A stretch of 64,000 nt of DNA from Pseudomonas sp. NFR16 (GTDB lineage: Bacteria > Pseudomonadota > Gammaproteobacteria > Pseudomonadales > Pseudomonadaceae). The notes below the pieces were generated by a model. That model was not told the DNA's origin and did not search any database. It saw nothing but the letters and a program-made list of their open reading frames with translations. The translations under genes were made by a program, and so were the position numbers. Numbering within the stretch: the stretch's first letter is position 1; every line of letters starts with the position of its first letter. Shown here one piece after another: positions 8,612-16,779 of the stretch. The stretch is from contig NZ_FNYJ01000004.1 of NCBI RefSeq assembly GCF_900108875.1, forward strand, positions 96,681 to 160,680, written 5' to 3'.

Positions 8612-9484
8612 TTAACGGTTCGCAGCTGCCGAGAAGCGCGCCAGAGCGGCCTGCAGATCGGCAATGGGTTGGGCCAATTCGGCCGGGGTGTCGGCAGCGT
8701 TTTGCGTACCGTCGAGGGCAGCGCCGGGCGTGCCCTTGAGTTCTTGAATGAGGTTGCGGCGCTCAGACCGCGGCATGCCCTGCTTGGCCAGGATCGTGTC
8801 CAGCCTGCGGGCAGCCACTTGTTGAGGAGCTAGGGCGTTCGCGTCTTCCTGTATCGCATCGGACGGAAGCAAGCCGTCAGCGAACCCTGCATCGACGGCG
8901 GCGCTGCCGCCCATCCACGTCTCAACGTCCATCAGGCCGCGCATCGACTGTGCCTCGTCGCCGGTTCGGATGGAGTAGATATCGGCCAGGGTGCCGTCGA
9001 TTTGGTCGAGGAATTGCGCAACTTCCATGAAATCGTTGCGATCTCCGCCAGCGATGGTCCAGGCGTTGTGGATCATCATGAAACCGGCCCGGGCAATCTG
9101 AATCTCGTCTGCAGCCATAGCGATGAACGACGCGGCAGACGCCGCAAGCCCCAGCACCTGCACAGTTACCTTGCCTTTGTGCTCGCGGAGCAGGTTGTAA
9201 ATGGCCAGGCCTTCGAAGACGTCGCCGCCGGGGCTGTTGATCTTCACCGTCACATCTTTGTCGCCGATGTTGCGCAGCGCAGCGCTGACCCGCTTGGCCG
9301 TCACGCCCTCACCTGTCCACCAGTCCATGCCGATCGGGTCGTACATGGTGATGGTCGCCGCATCGTCGCCCGCTGCCGCTTTGATTGCCGGGTTCCAGCG
9401 TTCCATGGCCTTGGGCAGCAGGTCAGACTCGACGCGCGCATGCGGGCGTACCGCCGGCGCCGCCGGAAGGTTCTTTATCGTCAT
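8612..9484 (-). CDS. Prohead maturation protease, ClpP-like (S14)
   Basis: A 290-residue protein with the ClpP fold motifs: KINSPGGDVFEG near residue 91, catalytic serine in GLAASAAS (Ser116) and catalytic histidine in FMMIHN (His139); the acidic partner is probably Asp150s-160s. The C-terminal 90 residues are alanine/glutamine rich. Such ClpP-like proteases cleave the capsid delta domain in HK97-type phages. The gene lies between portal and capsid, with 2-base and 11-base gaps. Confidence 0.92.
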   Translation of the reverse strand: MTIKNLPAAPAVRPHARVESDLLPKAMERWNPAIKAAAGDDAATITMYDPIGMDWWTGEGVTAKRVSAALRNIGDKDVTVKINSPGGDVFEGLAIYNLLREHKGKVTVQVLGLAASAASFIAMAADEIQIARAGFMMIHNAWTIAGGDRNDFMEVAQFLDQIDGTLADIYSIRTGDEAQSMRGLMDVETWMGGSAAVDAGFADGLLPSDAIQEDANALAPQQVAARRLDTILAKQGMPRSERRNLIQELKGTPGAALDGTQNAADTPAELAQPIADLQAALARFSAAANR

Positions 9485-9486
9485 GA

Positions 9487-10917
9487 TTACTCCGCTGGCT
9501 CTGTGACTTTGAGCCGAGTTACCGAAAGAAGGGCGTGAGCCATGGCCGGCGCGTCAGGATCGCCGCCGTCCAGCGCCATGCAGATGTCCTGCAGCAGCTG
9601 CCGTGTTGCCTGGGTGTCGCCGTCCTTGTGCGCCGTGAGCGCCTTGGACATGAACCGGTTGAACCTGGCGGAGACGTCGTCGGTTTGTCCCAAGCTCTCC
9701 AGAGAAACCATGGCCGACTGGACCGTATAGGTGTCGCCTCCCGGAATCGGCGGCAGATTTTCCAGCCGGCGCACCTCATTGCGGCTCATCCAGCCATTCA
9801 TCAGCGCCGTGTTGTACCAGGCACCGCGGCCTGCGCTGTCAGCGCGAAGCAAGCCTTCAACCGAGAACTCCGCGAAGAATTCATCAGCATCCGCCTCGCC
9901 GATCAGACAGCGGGTGATTTCCTGCTCGATGTTCACCAGCAACGGCCGAAGGCTGTTGGTGAGGAAGTGCAAGTTCTGTGCTTCCACGCTGGCGGCCCAG
10001 CTCGACTGCTTGTCCATGTGCCCGACCATGAATGGCGGCACACGAAACCAGCGGCAGATTTCCTCAACGTTGAACGCCCGGGTTTCCAGCATCTGCGCTG
10101 CTTCCGGGTTCATGGTGATGCCCTGATATTTCAGGCCCGCCTCGAGCACCATGGTTTTGCCGGCGTTTTTGGAGCTGCTGAACGCTGCCAGCGCCTTTTT
10201 CAACTGCTCGCGCTGCTTCGGTGTGAGTGTGCCAGCGCCTTGTGCCGCACCACCTTCCACTGTGAGGAAGCCAGACGCTTGAAGACCGTTGGCAAAAACC
10301 TTGGCGGCGGCCTCCTCCGCCGAAAGGGCGGCACCAATCACGTCACGGCCCGTCGTCACCGGCAGCATTCCGCAGACGCCATCCAGGCCGAAGCCACGGA
10401 TGTGCATCAGATTCTTCTCAGGAATATCGCGCTCAACGCCGTTCTCGGTGTAGGTGTACTTCAGCCGCCCATTGGTTTGACGCTTGACCGTCATGCACTG
10501 AGGCAAGAGCGGGTCGAGCGCAACGATTCGACTGCCGACGAACTTCTTCTCCACGAAGGCGTTGCCACGCATGCAAATGCTGGCAACCACCATCAGCATG
10601 AATCGCTGCGGGGTCATCTCCGCGTTGGGTGACCTGCACAACACCCGGAACAATGGGTGGTCCTTTGCCGACTCTCGTGACCCGTCGGGCAGGCGGCGGT
10701 AAAGCTTGAGCGGCAGCGTCGAAACCGACTCGGAAAGCAAGCGCACGCATGCCCAGACCGTCGAGAGCCGGATCGATCCGTCGACGGTGACGTTCTTTCC
10801 ACTAGTAGAACTGCCAAACCACTCCTGCCAGAACGCTTCGCTCGTCAAGCCGACAGGAACGCCCAGCCAGCTCTGCAGCGCGGAGCGAATCCGCCCCGAT
10901 TTTTTATCGCTCGCCAT
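9487..10917 (-). CDS. Portal protein, HK97 family
   Basis: A 476-residue portal protein. Family blocks are VWACVRLLSESVSTLPLKLY near residue 53, a helix with FMLMVVASICMRGNAFVEK and the late QSSWAASVEAQNLHFL. The dodecameric portal forms the DNA entry vertex and binds terminase. Its start overlaps the last base of the large terminase gene. The C-terminal region after about residue 410 is variable and probably disordered. Confidence 0.95.
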   Translation of the reverse strand: MASDKKSGRIRSALQSWLGVPVGLTSEAFWQEWFGSSTSGKNVTVDGSIRLSTVWACVRLLSESVSTLPLKLYRRLPDGSRESAKDHPLFRVLCRSPNAEMTPQRFMLMVVASICMRGNAFVEKKFVGSRIVALDPLLPQCMTVKRQTNGRLKYTYTENGVERDIPEKNLMHIRGFGLDGVCGMLPVTTGRDVIGAALSAEEAAAKVFANGLQASGFLTVEGGAAQGAGTLTPKQREQLKKALAAFSSSKNAGKTMVLEAGLKYQGITMNPEAAQMLETRAFNVEEICRWFRVPPFMVGHMDKQSSWAASVEAQNLHFLTNSLRPLLVNIEQEITRCLIGEADADEFFAEFSVEGLLRADSAGRGAWYNTALMNGWMSRNEVRRLENLPPIPGGDTYTVQSAMVSLESLGQTDDVSARFNRFMSKALTAHKDGDTQATRQLLQDICMALDGGDPDAPAMAHALLSVTRLKVTEPAE

Positions 10918-12599
10918 CAGAGCCCTGCCATTATCGGATCATCGAAGAAATCGTCGACGTTGCCGCGCGCCACTGGGTTGCGCGACATCAGCTCGACTGC
11001 GTTGAACAGCGCCATCAGGGGGTCAATCTTTGCGGTGCCAGAAGCCTGCTTGGTAATCAGAATCGCGTTCCCCGCTGGTACTACCTTCGCGTTGCCACAA
11101 CACCAGGCCATCAGCGGCTGACCACCGTGGACTAGGCCTCCTTCGGCCAGCTTGCGCTCTGTAGTTTTTATCGCGCCACACAGCCGCCAGCCTTGCGAGA
11201 TGCCAATGACCAGCTCTTTCGGGATGCCCAGGGAGATCAACGCATCGAGTATCGCGCCCACGCCTGCCGGGTCCACGCCTATCATGTCCAACAGACCGGA
11301 TTCGTAAATTTCAAGCACCAGCTCGGCCACTTCGTCTACGTCCTGACCGATGCGGTCGACGAGGATAAGGTCGCCGTCTTTCGCGAAATCATGGAACCGC
11401 GGCGCCTCGCTTTTTCGCCGATCGAGCACCGATGGGTGGGCCCATGCTCGCGTCCAGGCAATCCACTCGCGTGTTATGGCATCACGACCAACAGCCGCGA
11501 GACCCAACAAGTCGTCAAGTCCGCCGCCGTCAATGCCGACATCGATTACCTCGGCGCGCTTGATCAGTTGCCTTAGGGTGACCTTCTTGGCTTTGCCCTG
11601 CCGCTCCCAAAAATCGGTACCAGGCCAGCGATTGGCGCGTAGGTTCATGCCGATCTGAATGTTCAGGTGCTTGGCGAGGAATTTTTGCCGACTGCCAGGC
11701 TCCTTCTGGCTCTCCTTGATCATCTGATCTTCAAGCCATTCGGCGCTGACAGACCGCCCCATGTTGGGGTTTGTCACGTAGTAGTTGTGAGGCTGCAGGT
11801 ACTCCTCAGAATCAATCATCGACTGGGGAAACTCGTACAGAACGCCCAGCGACTTTTTGTCCTTGACCTTGCCGTCGCGCACGTCGCGGTAGTAATCCAG
11901 TTTTTCCTTGAATACTCCCGCCGGCGGCTCGTCGCTCTGGGTAGAGAGGAAAATCACGAATCCTTCGTCGCGGGAGATAAGCCCGCCAGTGGCTTCCATC
12001 AGCATTGCGTCGGCATTGGGCCGCTTGCCGAACACCCAGAGCTCGTCGATCAAGATCTTGCCGGACTTCTTACCTGACACCGTATCGGAGTCAGCGGCGA
12101 CCACCTTCAATGAAGCTTTCGTGTTCAGATGCGTAATGGTGCGCAGGTGATCCTGCACATTCATCATTTCATCGAGGACCGGATCAGCGCGCACCATTGC
12201 GGCGGCGGGCTTGAAACTATTCTGTGCGACCTCGATCGTCGGGGCCAGGATCAGGAGCTCTTCGTTCTCGCGCCAGTTGCGCACCAGGGCGGTTACCATG
12301 ATTCCGGCAGCGATGGTGGATTTCGAATTCTTCTTGCTGATGAGCAGGAAGAACTCGCGGATCTTCTGCTGACCAGTCTCGGCGTCGTAGGCGCCGAACA
12401 CTGCGGACACAAAATCGAATACCCACTGCTCGCAGCACTCGCCGAATGTGGGCTGACCAGGGACGTCCACCACTTTCAACGACTTGAATAGGTCGAGGGC
12501 CTCCTCAGCTTCGCTCCGGAACAGCGGTGGAAATGGAATCAACGACTGCCGCGAGAGAATGCGGCGCTCCCAGTCAGGGCACGCTGTTGACCACTCCAT
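10917..12599 (-). CDS. Terminase large subunit
   Basis: A 560-residue packaging ATPase/nuclease. The N-terminal ATPase shows a Walker A-like LISKKNSKST (residues 87-95) and Walker B KILIDELWVF (Asp185-Glu186). The C-terminal nuclease region has the acidic IDVGIDGGGLDDL near residue 350, a metal-binding pattern of this fold. Length and motifs fit the Terminase_1 family of HK97-like phages. It joins the small subunit gene with a one-base overlap and the portal gene likewise. Confidence 0.95.
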   Translation of the reverse strand: MEWSTACPDWERRILSRQSLIPFPPLFRSEAEEALDLFKSLKVVDVPGQPTFGECCEQWVFDFVSAVFGAYDAETGQQKIREFFLLISKKNSKSTIAAGIMVTALVRNWRENEELLILAPTIEVAQNSFKPAAAMVRADPVLDEMMNVQDHLRTITHLNTKASLKVVAADSDTVSGKKSGKILIDELWVFGKRPNADAMLMEATGGLISRDEGFVIFLSTQSDEPPAGVFKEKLDYYRDVRDGKVKDKKSLGVLYEFPQSMIDSEEYLQPHNYYVTNPNMGRSVSAEWLEDQMIKESQKEPGSRQKFLAKHLNIQIGMNLRANRWPGTDFWERQGKAKKVTLRQLIKRAEVIDVGIDGGGLDDLLGLAAVGRDAITREWIAWTRAWAHPSVLDRRKSEAPRFHDFAKDGDLILVDRIGQDVDEVAELVLEIYESGLLDMIGVDPAGVGAILDALISLGIPKELVIGISQGWRLCGAIKTTERKLAEGGLVHGGQPLMAWCCGNAKVVPAGNAILITKQASGTAKIDPLMALFNAVELMSRNPVARGNVDDFFDDPIMAGL

Positions 12600-13117
12600 T
12601 ATCTGACCACCTTGAGAGGCGGTTTGCCGGTGCCATATCGCCCGGTCGCCGCAGTTTTCGCCGCATCGACCTTGGCCTCTTTCTTCCCGGTTTCGCCTTT
12701 GCGCTGGTGAACGAACGGCATGAGTGCCTTGGCGGCATCGATCCGCAGTTTGGGATCGGTCTCCGGGTCGTTCATGGCCGCCAGCAAGTAAGCCTTCGGA
12801 TCGGAATAATGCAGCGCCTTGCTCAGATCGAACGACCCGCTGACATAGTCCTCATCCGGCTCAGCCGCGGTCTCATGGTCTTGCTCAGGCGTTGGTTCAG
12901 CCTTTGGCGCTTTAACAGAACCTTTAACAACTGGCTTAACAGGATGCAGGGCGTTGAGCTTGTGCAATTCGGCCACTACATCCGGGTCCTTCGCCATGCG
13001 AGAGCCCGCTGCAGACGCCGACTTTTCTGAATATCCGGCTGCAATGGCTGCGTCTTTATTGGACGCACCTCTCCTCAGCGCGTCAATAAATAGGCGCTTT
13101 TTGGATGTTAAAGCCAT
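12599..13117 (-). CDS. Terminase small subunit (Terminase_2 type)
   Basis: A DNA-binding packaging protein. Residues 1-50 from the chosen ATG (MALTSKKRLFIDALRRGAS) contain the typical AAIAAGYSEKSA helix-turn-helix block. The frame stays open upstream to 13210, but the extra 31 residues look like untranslated sequence, and conserved homology begins at this ATG; neither start has a clear Shine-Dalgarno. The C-terminal half is acidic then lysine rich, the part expected to contact the large subunit. Confidence 0.85.
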   Translation of the reverse strand: MALTSKKRLFIDALRRGASNKDAAIAAGYSEKSASAAGSRMAKDPDVVAELHKLNALHPVKPVVKGSVKAPKAEPTPEQDHETAAEPDEDYVSGSFDLSKALHYSDPKAYLLAAMNDPETDPKLRIDAAKALMPFVHQRKGETGKKEAKVDAAKTAATGRYGTGKPPLKVVR

Positions 13118-13275
13118 TAACAAAACCGTATGGGAGGAAAAAAACTCTGAATGGGATCGGGCGCGGTCTGGAGTACAAAAGGCCCAGACTTTCAGGACAC
13201 CCCTACCCATAGACTTTGTCTAATGCACCAAAGAAGTGCATTCAAATGAGAATCCATCTCGTTTCCGACGAATGG

Positions 13276-13617
13276 TCAAGACCCGCGCCTTTCCGCATTC
13301 TCCTCTCGCTGCTTGACGGAGGAGTGGCACGAAGCGCAAAGAGACATCCAGTTCGCCTTGTCCCAGAAGACCTTCATATCGCCTCGGTGGGCCACGACAT
13401 GGTCAACCACAGTGGCTGCAGACACTCGCCCTTCACGGTCGCAGTAAGCGCACAGGGGATGCGCGCGCAACCATCCTTCCCGCGCCTTCTGCCACTTGTA
13501 ACCGTAACCACGCTGGTGGGCGGTGGTCTTCGTTGCTCGCCAAGAGTCGGAAGCGATCACCGTCAGGCGATCACAGTGGGTCTGCAGTCTGCTTCCCAGC
13601 GTCTTGAGCCTTGGCAT
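13276..13617 (-). CDS. HNH endonuclease, packaging-associated
   Basis: A 113-residue HNH nuclease: CAYC, then VVDHVVAHRGD with the catalytic histidine, FWDKANWMSLCASCHS completing the zinc site and HNH fold. In HK97-like phages an HNH protein encoded next to terminase stimulates cleavage at cos. The gene lies about 160 bases upstream of the small terminase gene on the same strand, so that role fits. Confidence 0.92.
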   Translation of the reverse strand: MPRLKTLGSRLQTHCDRLTVIASDSWRATKTTAHQRGYGYKWQKAREGWLRAHPLCAYCDREGRVSAATVVDHVVAHRGDMKVFWDKANWMSLCASCHSSVKQREENAERRGS

Positions 13618-13856
13618 CCGGTTCGACCTTGCGTGAGGGGTTGATTAATAAACCTGCTCGGTCAGCTGCAATGGCGAACCACTTCGCTGCCCTGGCTCGG
13701 CGTGCTGCACATCCTGAACAGGACATGATCATTCCTCAGCTTATATGCGCCCGCAGGGCTGGAAGGCACATCATTCCGGGGCTCACAACGGCTGGCCCTT
13801 ACAGCCGCCATTGACGTACGCTGTTCGCCTTCGCTGACAGACAGAAAGGAGTCAAC

Positions 13857-14252
13857 TTGATTACTGATCTCGAATTAACTCCGCTACCACTCCGGTCCGG
13901 TTCAGTGATGCTGGTCGAAGATGACCCTGCACAGTTGGACGTTATGGTTGAGTTGGTAACGGATCTCGGATTCAGGCCGCTGGTTTTTGCTAATGCAGAT
14001 GACGCGTGGAGGTTCATGCAGGAAGGCCGCGATGTGATTAGGCTGCTATGGACGGACTTCCGTACGCCGGGTGAGATAACCGGCGGGGACTTGGCCGCCA
14101 AAGCGATGTCAATGATTCCCGGCCTTCCTATCATTGTTACCTCGGGAGTATTCGGCACGGCATATAAACTGAGATCAGGAATCACATACGTTTCCAAACC
14201 CTGGTCGGTCGAAGTCCTGGCAAAATTGATCCTGCGCCTTACAGCTTCTTGA
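13857..14252 (+). CDS. Stand-alone response-regulator receiver protein
   Basis: A 131-residue single-domain receiver. It keeps the acidic pocket (Glu21-Asp22-Asp23 in LVEDDPAQ), the phospho-acceptor Asp67 in WTDFRTPG, Thr95/Ser96 in IVTSG and Lys114 in VSKPW. No output domain or histidine kinase is present. The start is a TTG with a strong AAGGAG signal. It is the only plus-strand gene among late genes, so it is expressed apart from them, like a moron. It could intercept a host phosphorelay; the partner is unknown. Confidence 0.85.
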   Translation: MITDLELTPLPLRSGSVMLVEDDPAQLDVMVELVTDLGFRPLVFANADDAWRFMQEGRDVIRLLWTDFRTPGEITGGDLAAKAMSMIPGLPIIVTSGVFGTAYKLRSGITYVSKPWSVEVLAKLILRLTAS

Positions 14253-14290
14253 GGCGCGCCACGAAACGGACGCGTCAAAAAACGTGGCGG

Positions 14291-14539
14291 CTACTCTGCG
14301 TCATCACCTTCAACGCGCAGAGAATCCCCATCGACGGTGAACACGACGGTAAGTCGGACCACATCGCCAGCGTTGCTTGCCATGTTGGTGCTTACCTGAC
14401 ATGGCAGAATCTCCCCTGAGTCGGTGTGTAGCGCGAACGGAGAATGCTGGTGCATCTTCCCTGGCACATACTTCCGTGACCCATCGCTCAGGCCGGTCAC
14501 TTCAACCTGTTCTGCTACTCGCTTGAGTATCAGTTTCAT
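14291..14539 (-). CDS. Small conserved-looking phage protein
   Basis: An 82-residue protein, mostly beta-strand prone, with an early MKLILKRVAEQVEVTGLSDG and a late GDVVRLTVVFTVDGDSLRV. I do not recognise its family. It follows the spanin genes by 7 bases on the same strand and is probably part of the lysis/packaging transcript. No signal peptide or membrane segment is visible. Confidence 0.6.
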   Translation of the reverse strand: MKLILKRVAEQVEVTGLSDGSRKYVPGKMHQHSPFALHTDSGEILPCQVSTNMASNAGDVVRLTVVFTVDGDSLRVEGDDAE

Positions 14540-14546
14540 TGTTTTC

Positions 14547-14852
14547 TCACTTCGATTTGCTCCGCTGGATCTGGGCGTCGACCTGATCGGCGCAGGTATC
14601 GAGTAGGTTCACTGCCCGATCCTTCAATGCCCAGAGATCACCATTCAAAACGACGTCTTCGTCGCTCTCGCTGATTCGCTCGCACGGAACCAGCTCAGGG
14701 GGTTCGAGCCTTACCGTTGTTGTCTTTACCGGTGCTGGGTGGCTTGCCGCGCAGGCCGTCAGGCAAAGGCTGATCAGCCCACTTGCGAACAGCCGGGCTC
14801 TCGCGCTTGAGTTTTTCAAAGTCCTTCCTCGCCTGCAGGGCTTTCTGTTCAC
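14547..14852 (-). CDS. Rz1-like outer-membrane spanin lipoprotein
   Basis: A 101-residue lipoprotein read in a different frame from Rz, overlapping the last 158 bases of that gene. The signal region ends in the lipobox LTAC, so the mature protein would begin with a lipid-modified cysteine in the outer membrane. Three further cysteines follow. It pairs with the inner-membrane Rz to fuse the envelope in the last step of lysis. The true start may be one of the later in-frame codons, because 20 basic residues before the hydrophobic core is long. Confidence 0.82.
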   Translation of the reverse strand: MNRKPCRRGRTLKNSSARARLFASGLISLCLTACAASHPAPVKTTTVRLEPPELVPCERISESDEDVVLNGDLWALKDRAVNLLDTCADQVDAQIQRSKSK

Positions 14853-15081
14853 TGGCCCTCAGCCGCTTGGCAAGGTCCGCTTGATAGTCTGCGTTCCGTT
14901 TGGCTTCGGCGCGTAGGGTGGTGATCGTGGCTTGGCTCTCGGCGTTGGCCGCGACGGCGTCGGCTTTAGCTTTGGTCTCGATCGCCACCTCGCCGCGCAG
15001 TGCGATGACGCGGTATTGCTGGATGCCCACCAGGAGTACGCCCACCAGCGCGATGATGAATGCAGCTGCAATCGCTTTCAT
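14695..15081 (-). CDS. Rz-like inner-membrane spanin
   Basis: A 128-residue protein from the ATG at 15081, which overlaps the holin stop as ATGA. It has an N-terminal membrane helix (residues 2-22, AIAAAFIIALVGVLLVGI) followed by a long coiled coil rich in A/K/E (about 30-95), the standard Rz layout. The downstream frame contains the embedded Rz1 gene. Earlier in-frame starts would lie inside the holin gene and add an unlikely leader. Confidence 0.85.
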   Translation of the reverse strand: MKAIAAAFIIALVGVLLVGIQQYRVIALRGEVAIETKAKADAVAANAESQATITTLRAEAKRNADYQADLAKRLRASEQKALQARKDFEKLKRESPAVRKWADQPLPDGLRGKPPSTGKDNNGKARTP

Positions 15082-15407
15082 GCTGAGTCCGCCTTGCGTC
15101 CGAGGAACCTGATGATCAGTTCCCGGATCGCCGTCACCCCGATAAATCCAATTGCCCCACCGGCACCAACGGAGAGGCTGGACGGCCACGCCATCCATTC
15201 AATGACGCTGCTGGCCGACAGGCTCAGACCACCACACATAAGAGCCTCAAGCAGAACGCGCCACTTGTTAGCCTCCTTGCCCTCATAGAGCACTCGAAGC
15301 ATCGAGATGGTTGCGGCCATGATTGCCCCCTGCCAGAGCGGCGTGGAGAGGATCAGCCAGACGTGCGCCCAGAAGTCAGGTGTTTTTTCTGGCATGTTCG
15401 TCGACAT
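15078..15407 (-). CDS. Lambda S-type holin
   Basis: A 109-residue membrane protein with three hydrophobic segments (about 18-36, 51-70 and 76-96) and a basic end RFLGRKADSA. The N-terminus MSTNMPEK offers two ATG codons four residues apart, reminiscent of the lambda dual start MKMPEK that yields holin and antiholin. It is followed by the spanins with a 4-base overlap, but no endolysin lies between them, unlike lambda. A weak signal AAAGGG lies upstream. Role: timed opening of the inner membrane. Confidence 0.82.
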   Translation of the reverse strand: MSTNMPEKTPDFWAHVWLILSTPLWQGAIMAATISMLRVLYEGKEANKWRVLLEALMCGGLSLSASSVIEWMAWPSSLSVGAGGAIGFIGVTAIRELIIRFLGRKADSA

Positions 15408-15440
15408 CCGACAGACCACCCTTTCGGGATCGGAAAATGA

Positions 15441-15462
15441 AAAATCCGCACTCGGCGGGGAT
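15441..15462 (-). terminator. Possible terminator upstream of the lysis genes
   Basis: On the minus strand a short GC stem (CCGC/GCGG with a five-base loop and a small bulge) is followed by five T. It sits about 35 bases before the holin start, where a Q-dependent late terminator could lie. The stem is weak. The rest of 15463-15739 shows no gene I can support. Confidence 0.3.
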
Positions 15463-15739
15463 GGGTTCGGCGTTTCAAATTAACGTCTGCGGAGCAGGCC
15501 CTGGGTCCACAAAAGGCGACTCACGAGGAGATCGTTGCTGCTTTGGGCATCGCTCCGGATCTGTTGGCCATCTAATCCATCAGGGCAACGCTCGATAGCC
15601 AAGCCTCCTCGGTCGTACGGTGCGTCAATGCATTGCCGTGCGAGGCATAGCGATGCCCAATTCTATGAAACGCAGGTGAATTTTTGCCACGTCAGACAAT
15701 CAGTCATCGGTAGTGATTAAAAATCAAGGAGCTTCTGAC

Positions 15740-15964
15740 ATGGCGCAGGAACATCATTACCGCATTGACTACCTGCTCGACGGCGCTTACAAATCGTTCT
15801 ACATCCGGGCAGCGAGGATGGACAACGCCGAAGCGTGGCACTGGGCTACGGTTGATGCCGGATTCGGCGAACTACCTAAATATCGAAGTGACCCAGTTAT
15901 CAAGCTTAGCAAGCCGAAGGCAGAACGCCTCGGCGTCACCAGCGTGGAGTGGTCTCCAGCTTGA
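15740..15964 (+). CDS. Small Pseudomonas protein, DUF6555-like
   Basis: A 74-residue protein from the ATG at 15740, which has a good AAGGAG signal 9 bases upstream. It contains YRIDYLLDGAYKSFYIRA and AEAWHWATVDAG, a pattern I associate with small DUF6555 proteins of Pseudomonas. No signal peptide or membrane helix. It lies on the plus strand, opposite to the late genes, together with the next gene, forming a small independent unit inside the prophage. Confidence 0.65.
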   Translation: MAQEHHYRIDYLLDGAYKSFYIRAARMDNAEAWHWATVDAGFGELPKYRSDPVIKLSKPKAERLGVTSVEWSPA

Positions 15965-16263
15965 GCGTTGAGAGTGACGTGCAGAATGATGGAAATTGGC
16001 TCTTAGATTTGCGGCCTATCCTTCCGCCGAACACATATGAAATCCACTACATGCATTGTGGGCTCAAATGCGTGATGCTCCATGACGCTTATTCAATGAG
16101 CGAACTGGAGGCTTGGATCATTGCGGTCAGGAACGCAGGCGTTCCGGAAAGCTCACTCCCCAGCCGGCCATTCCTAAGCTTATTGTGGACCGTTGCTGAA
16201 AGCCAAGGCGTCTCTAAAGTGCGTTGGAATCTATGCCCGCGTACGATCCAACAACAACGATAA
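15961..16263 (+). CDS. Hypothetical protein coupled to the DUF6555-like gene
   Basis: About 100 residues if read from the TTG that overlaps the previous stop (TTGA), a common arrangement for coupled genes; a GTG 12 bases earlier is also possible. It contains YEIHYMHCGLKCVMLHDAY and EAWIIAVRNAGVPES. No known domain recognised. The 174 bases after it hold only the promoter described next. Confidence 0.5.
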   Translation: MSVESDVQNDGNWLLDLRPILPPNTYEIHYMHCGLKCVMLHDAYSMSELEAWIIAVRNAGVPESSLPSRPFLSLLWTVAESQGVSKVRWNLCPRTIQQQR

Positions 16264-16437
16264 ATAAGTGAAGGTCTCTCCCTTCCGTCCGTGCAAGCCG
16301 CCCAGAGCATCAGAGGTATCAGGCGCTTCAACTGCCGGTGTTCTTCCCGTCCGCGTGACGACCGGCTATACCGCGTTCAGGCCCTGCCCGTAGGCCCACC
16401 CTGACTATGGCGACGCAAAATAATCACATAAAAAGGC

Positions 16438-16466
16438 TTGACCATTAGGCCCAATGGGCCTAACAT
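16438..16466 (+). promoter_or_regulatory. Promoter with a 19-bp palindrome filling the spacer
   Basis: TTGACC (16438-16443) and TAACAT (16461-16466) are 17 bases apart, a good sigma-70 layout. The spacer and first bases of the -10 form the perfect palindrome TTAGGCCCAATGGGCCTAA (16445-16463, 9-base arms around one base). A bound repressor here would block RNA polymerase. It should drive the coiled-coil membrane protein gene at 16520. Confidence 0.65.
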
Positions 16467-16519
16467 ACAACACATGGGAAGCGCATACCGCCCGGCCCGA
16501 CAACCCCAAGGGGAAGCAC

Positions 16520-16738
16520 ATGAGCAACGCAATGACCACCGCCGAACTCGAAAAGATTCACTCCGAGATCGCGAAGCTGATGGCAGAGACCAGCAAGCTG
16601 AACGCGGAAACCACCAAGCTGCGCGCCGAGTCGGGCAAGCTCAGCCGAGAGATGTTCTGGTACCCAGTGGCCATCGCATCTGGCCTAGTAGGTGCGGTAG
16701 CAGCAGCCACCTTGGCACTGACCAGATACTTCTCCTGA
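16520..16738 (+). CDS. Small coiled-coil protein with C-terminal membrane anchor
   Basis: A 72-residue protein starting at an ATG with GGGGAAG just upstream. Residues 8-45 are a regular seven-residue repeat of the type E-x-x-KL-x-A-E (KLMAETSKLNAETTKLRAES), predicting a continuous parallel coiled coil. Residues 50-70 form one membrane helix near the C-terminus. The layout suggests a tail-anchored oligomer facing the cytoplasm. Its function is unknown; membrane-anchored small prophage proteins often alter superinfection, but nothing here proves it. Confidence 0.75.
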   Translation: MSNAMTTAELEKIHSEIAKLMAETSKLNAETTKLRAESGKLSREMFWYPVAIASGLVGAVAAATLALTRYFS

Positions 16739-16743
16739 TCCAC

Positions 16744-16767
16744 AAGCCCCGCGAAAGCGGGGTTTCT
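16744..16767 (+). terminator. Terminator after the coiled-coil gene
   Basis: AGCCCCGC-GAAA-GCGGGGTTTC: a six-base GC stem with a stable GNRA-type tetraloop and a short T stretch, starting right after the stop of the preceding gene and just before the next one. Confidence 0.65.
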
Positions 16768-16779
16768 CGTAAGGCCGAT

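Noticed and set aside
13799-14278. 159-codon minus-strand frame opposite the receiver gene
   Set aside because: Antisense of the response regulator; serine/proline-rich, no start signal, while the plus strand has all receiver motifs.
16438-16779. Upstream extension of the HTH-like gene at 16780 (giving 207 residues)
   Set aside because: The extension is another frame of the coiled-coil gene and crosses a terminator; the ATG at 16780 starts the conserved part.
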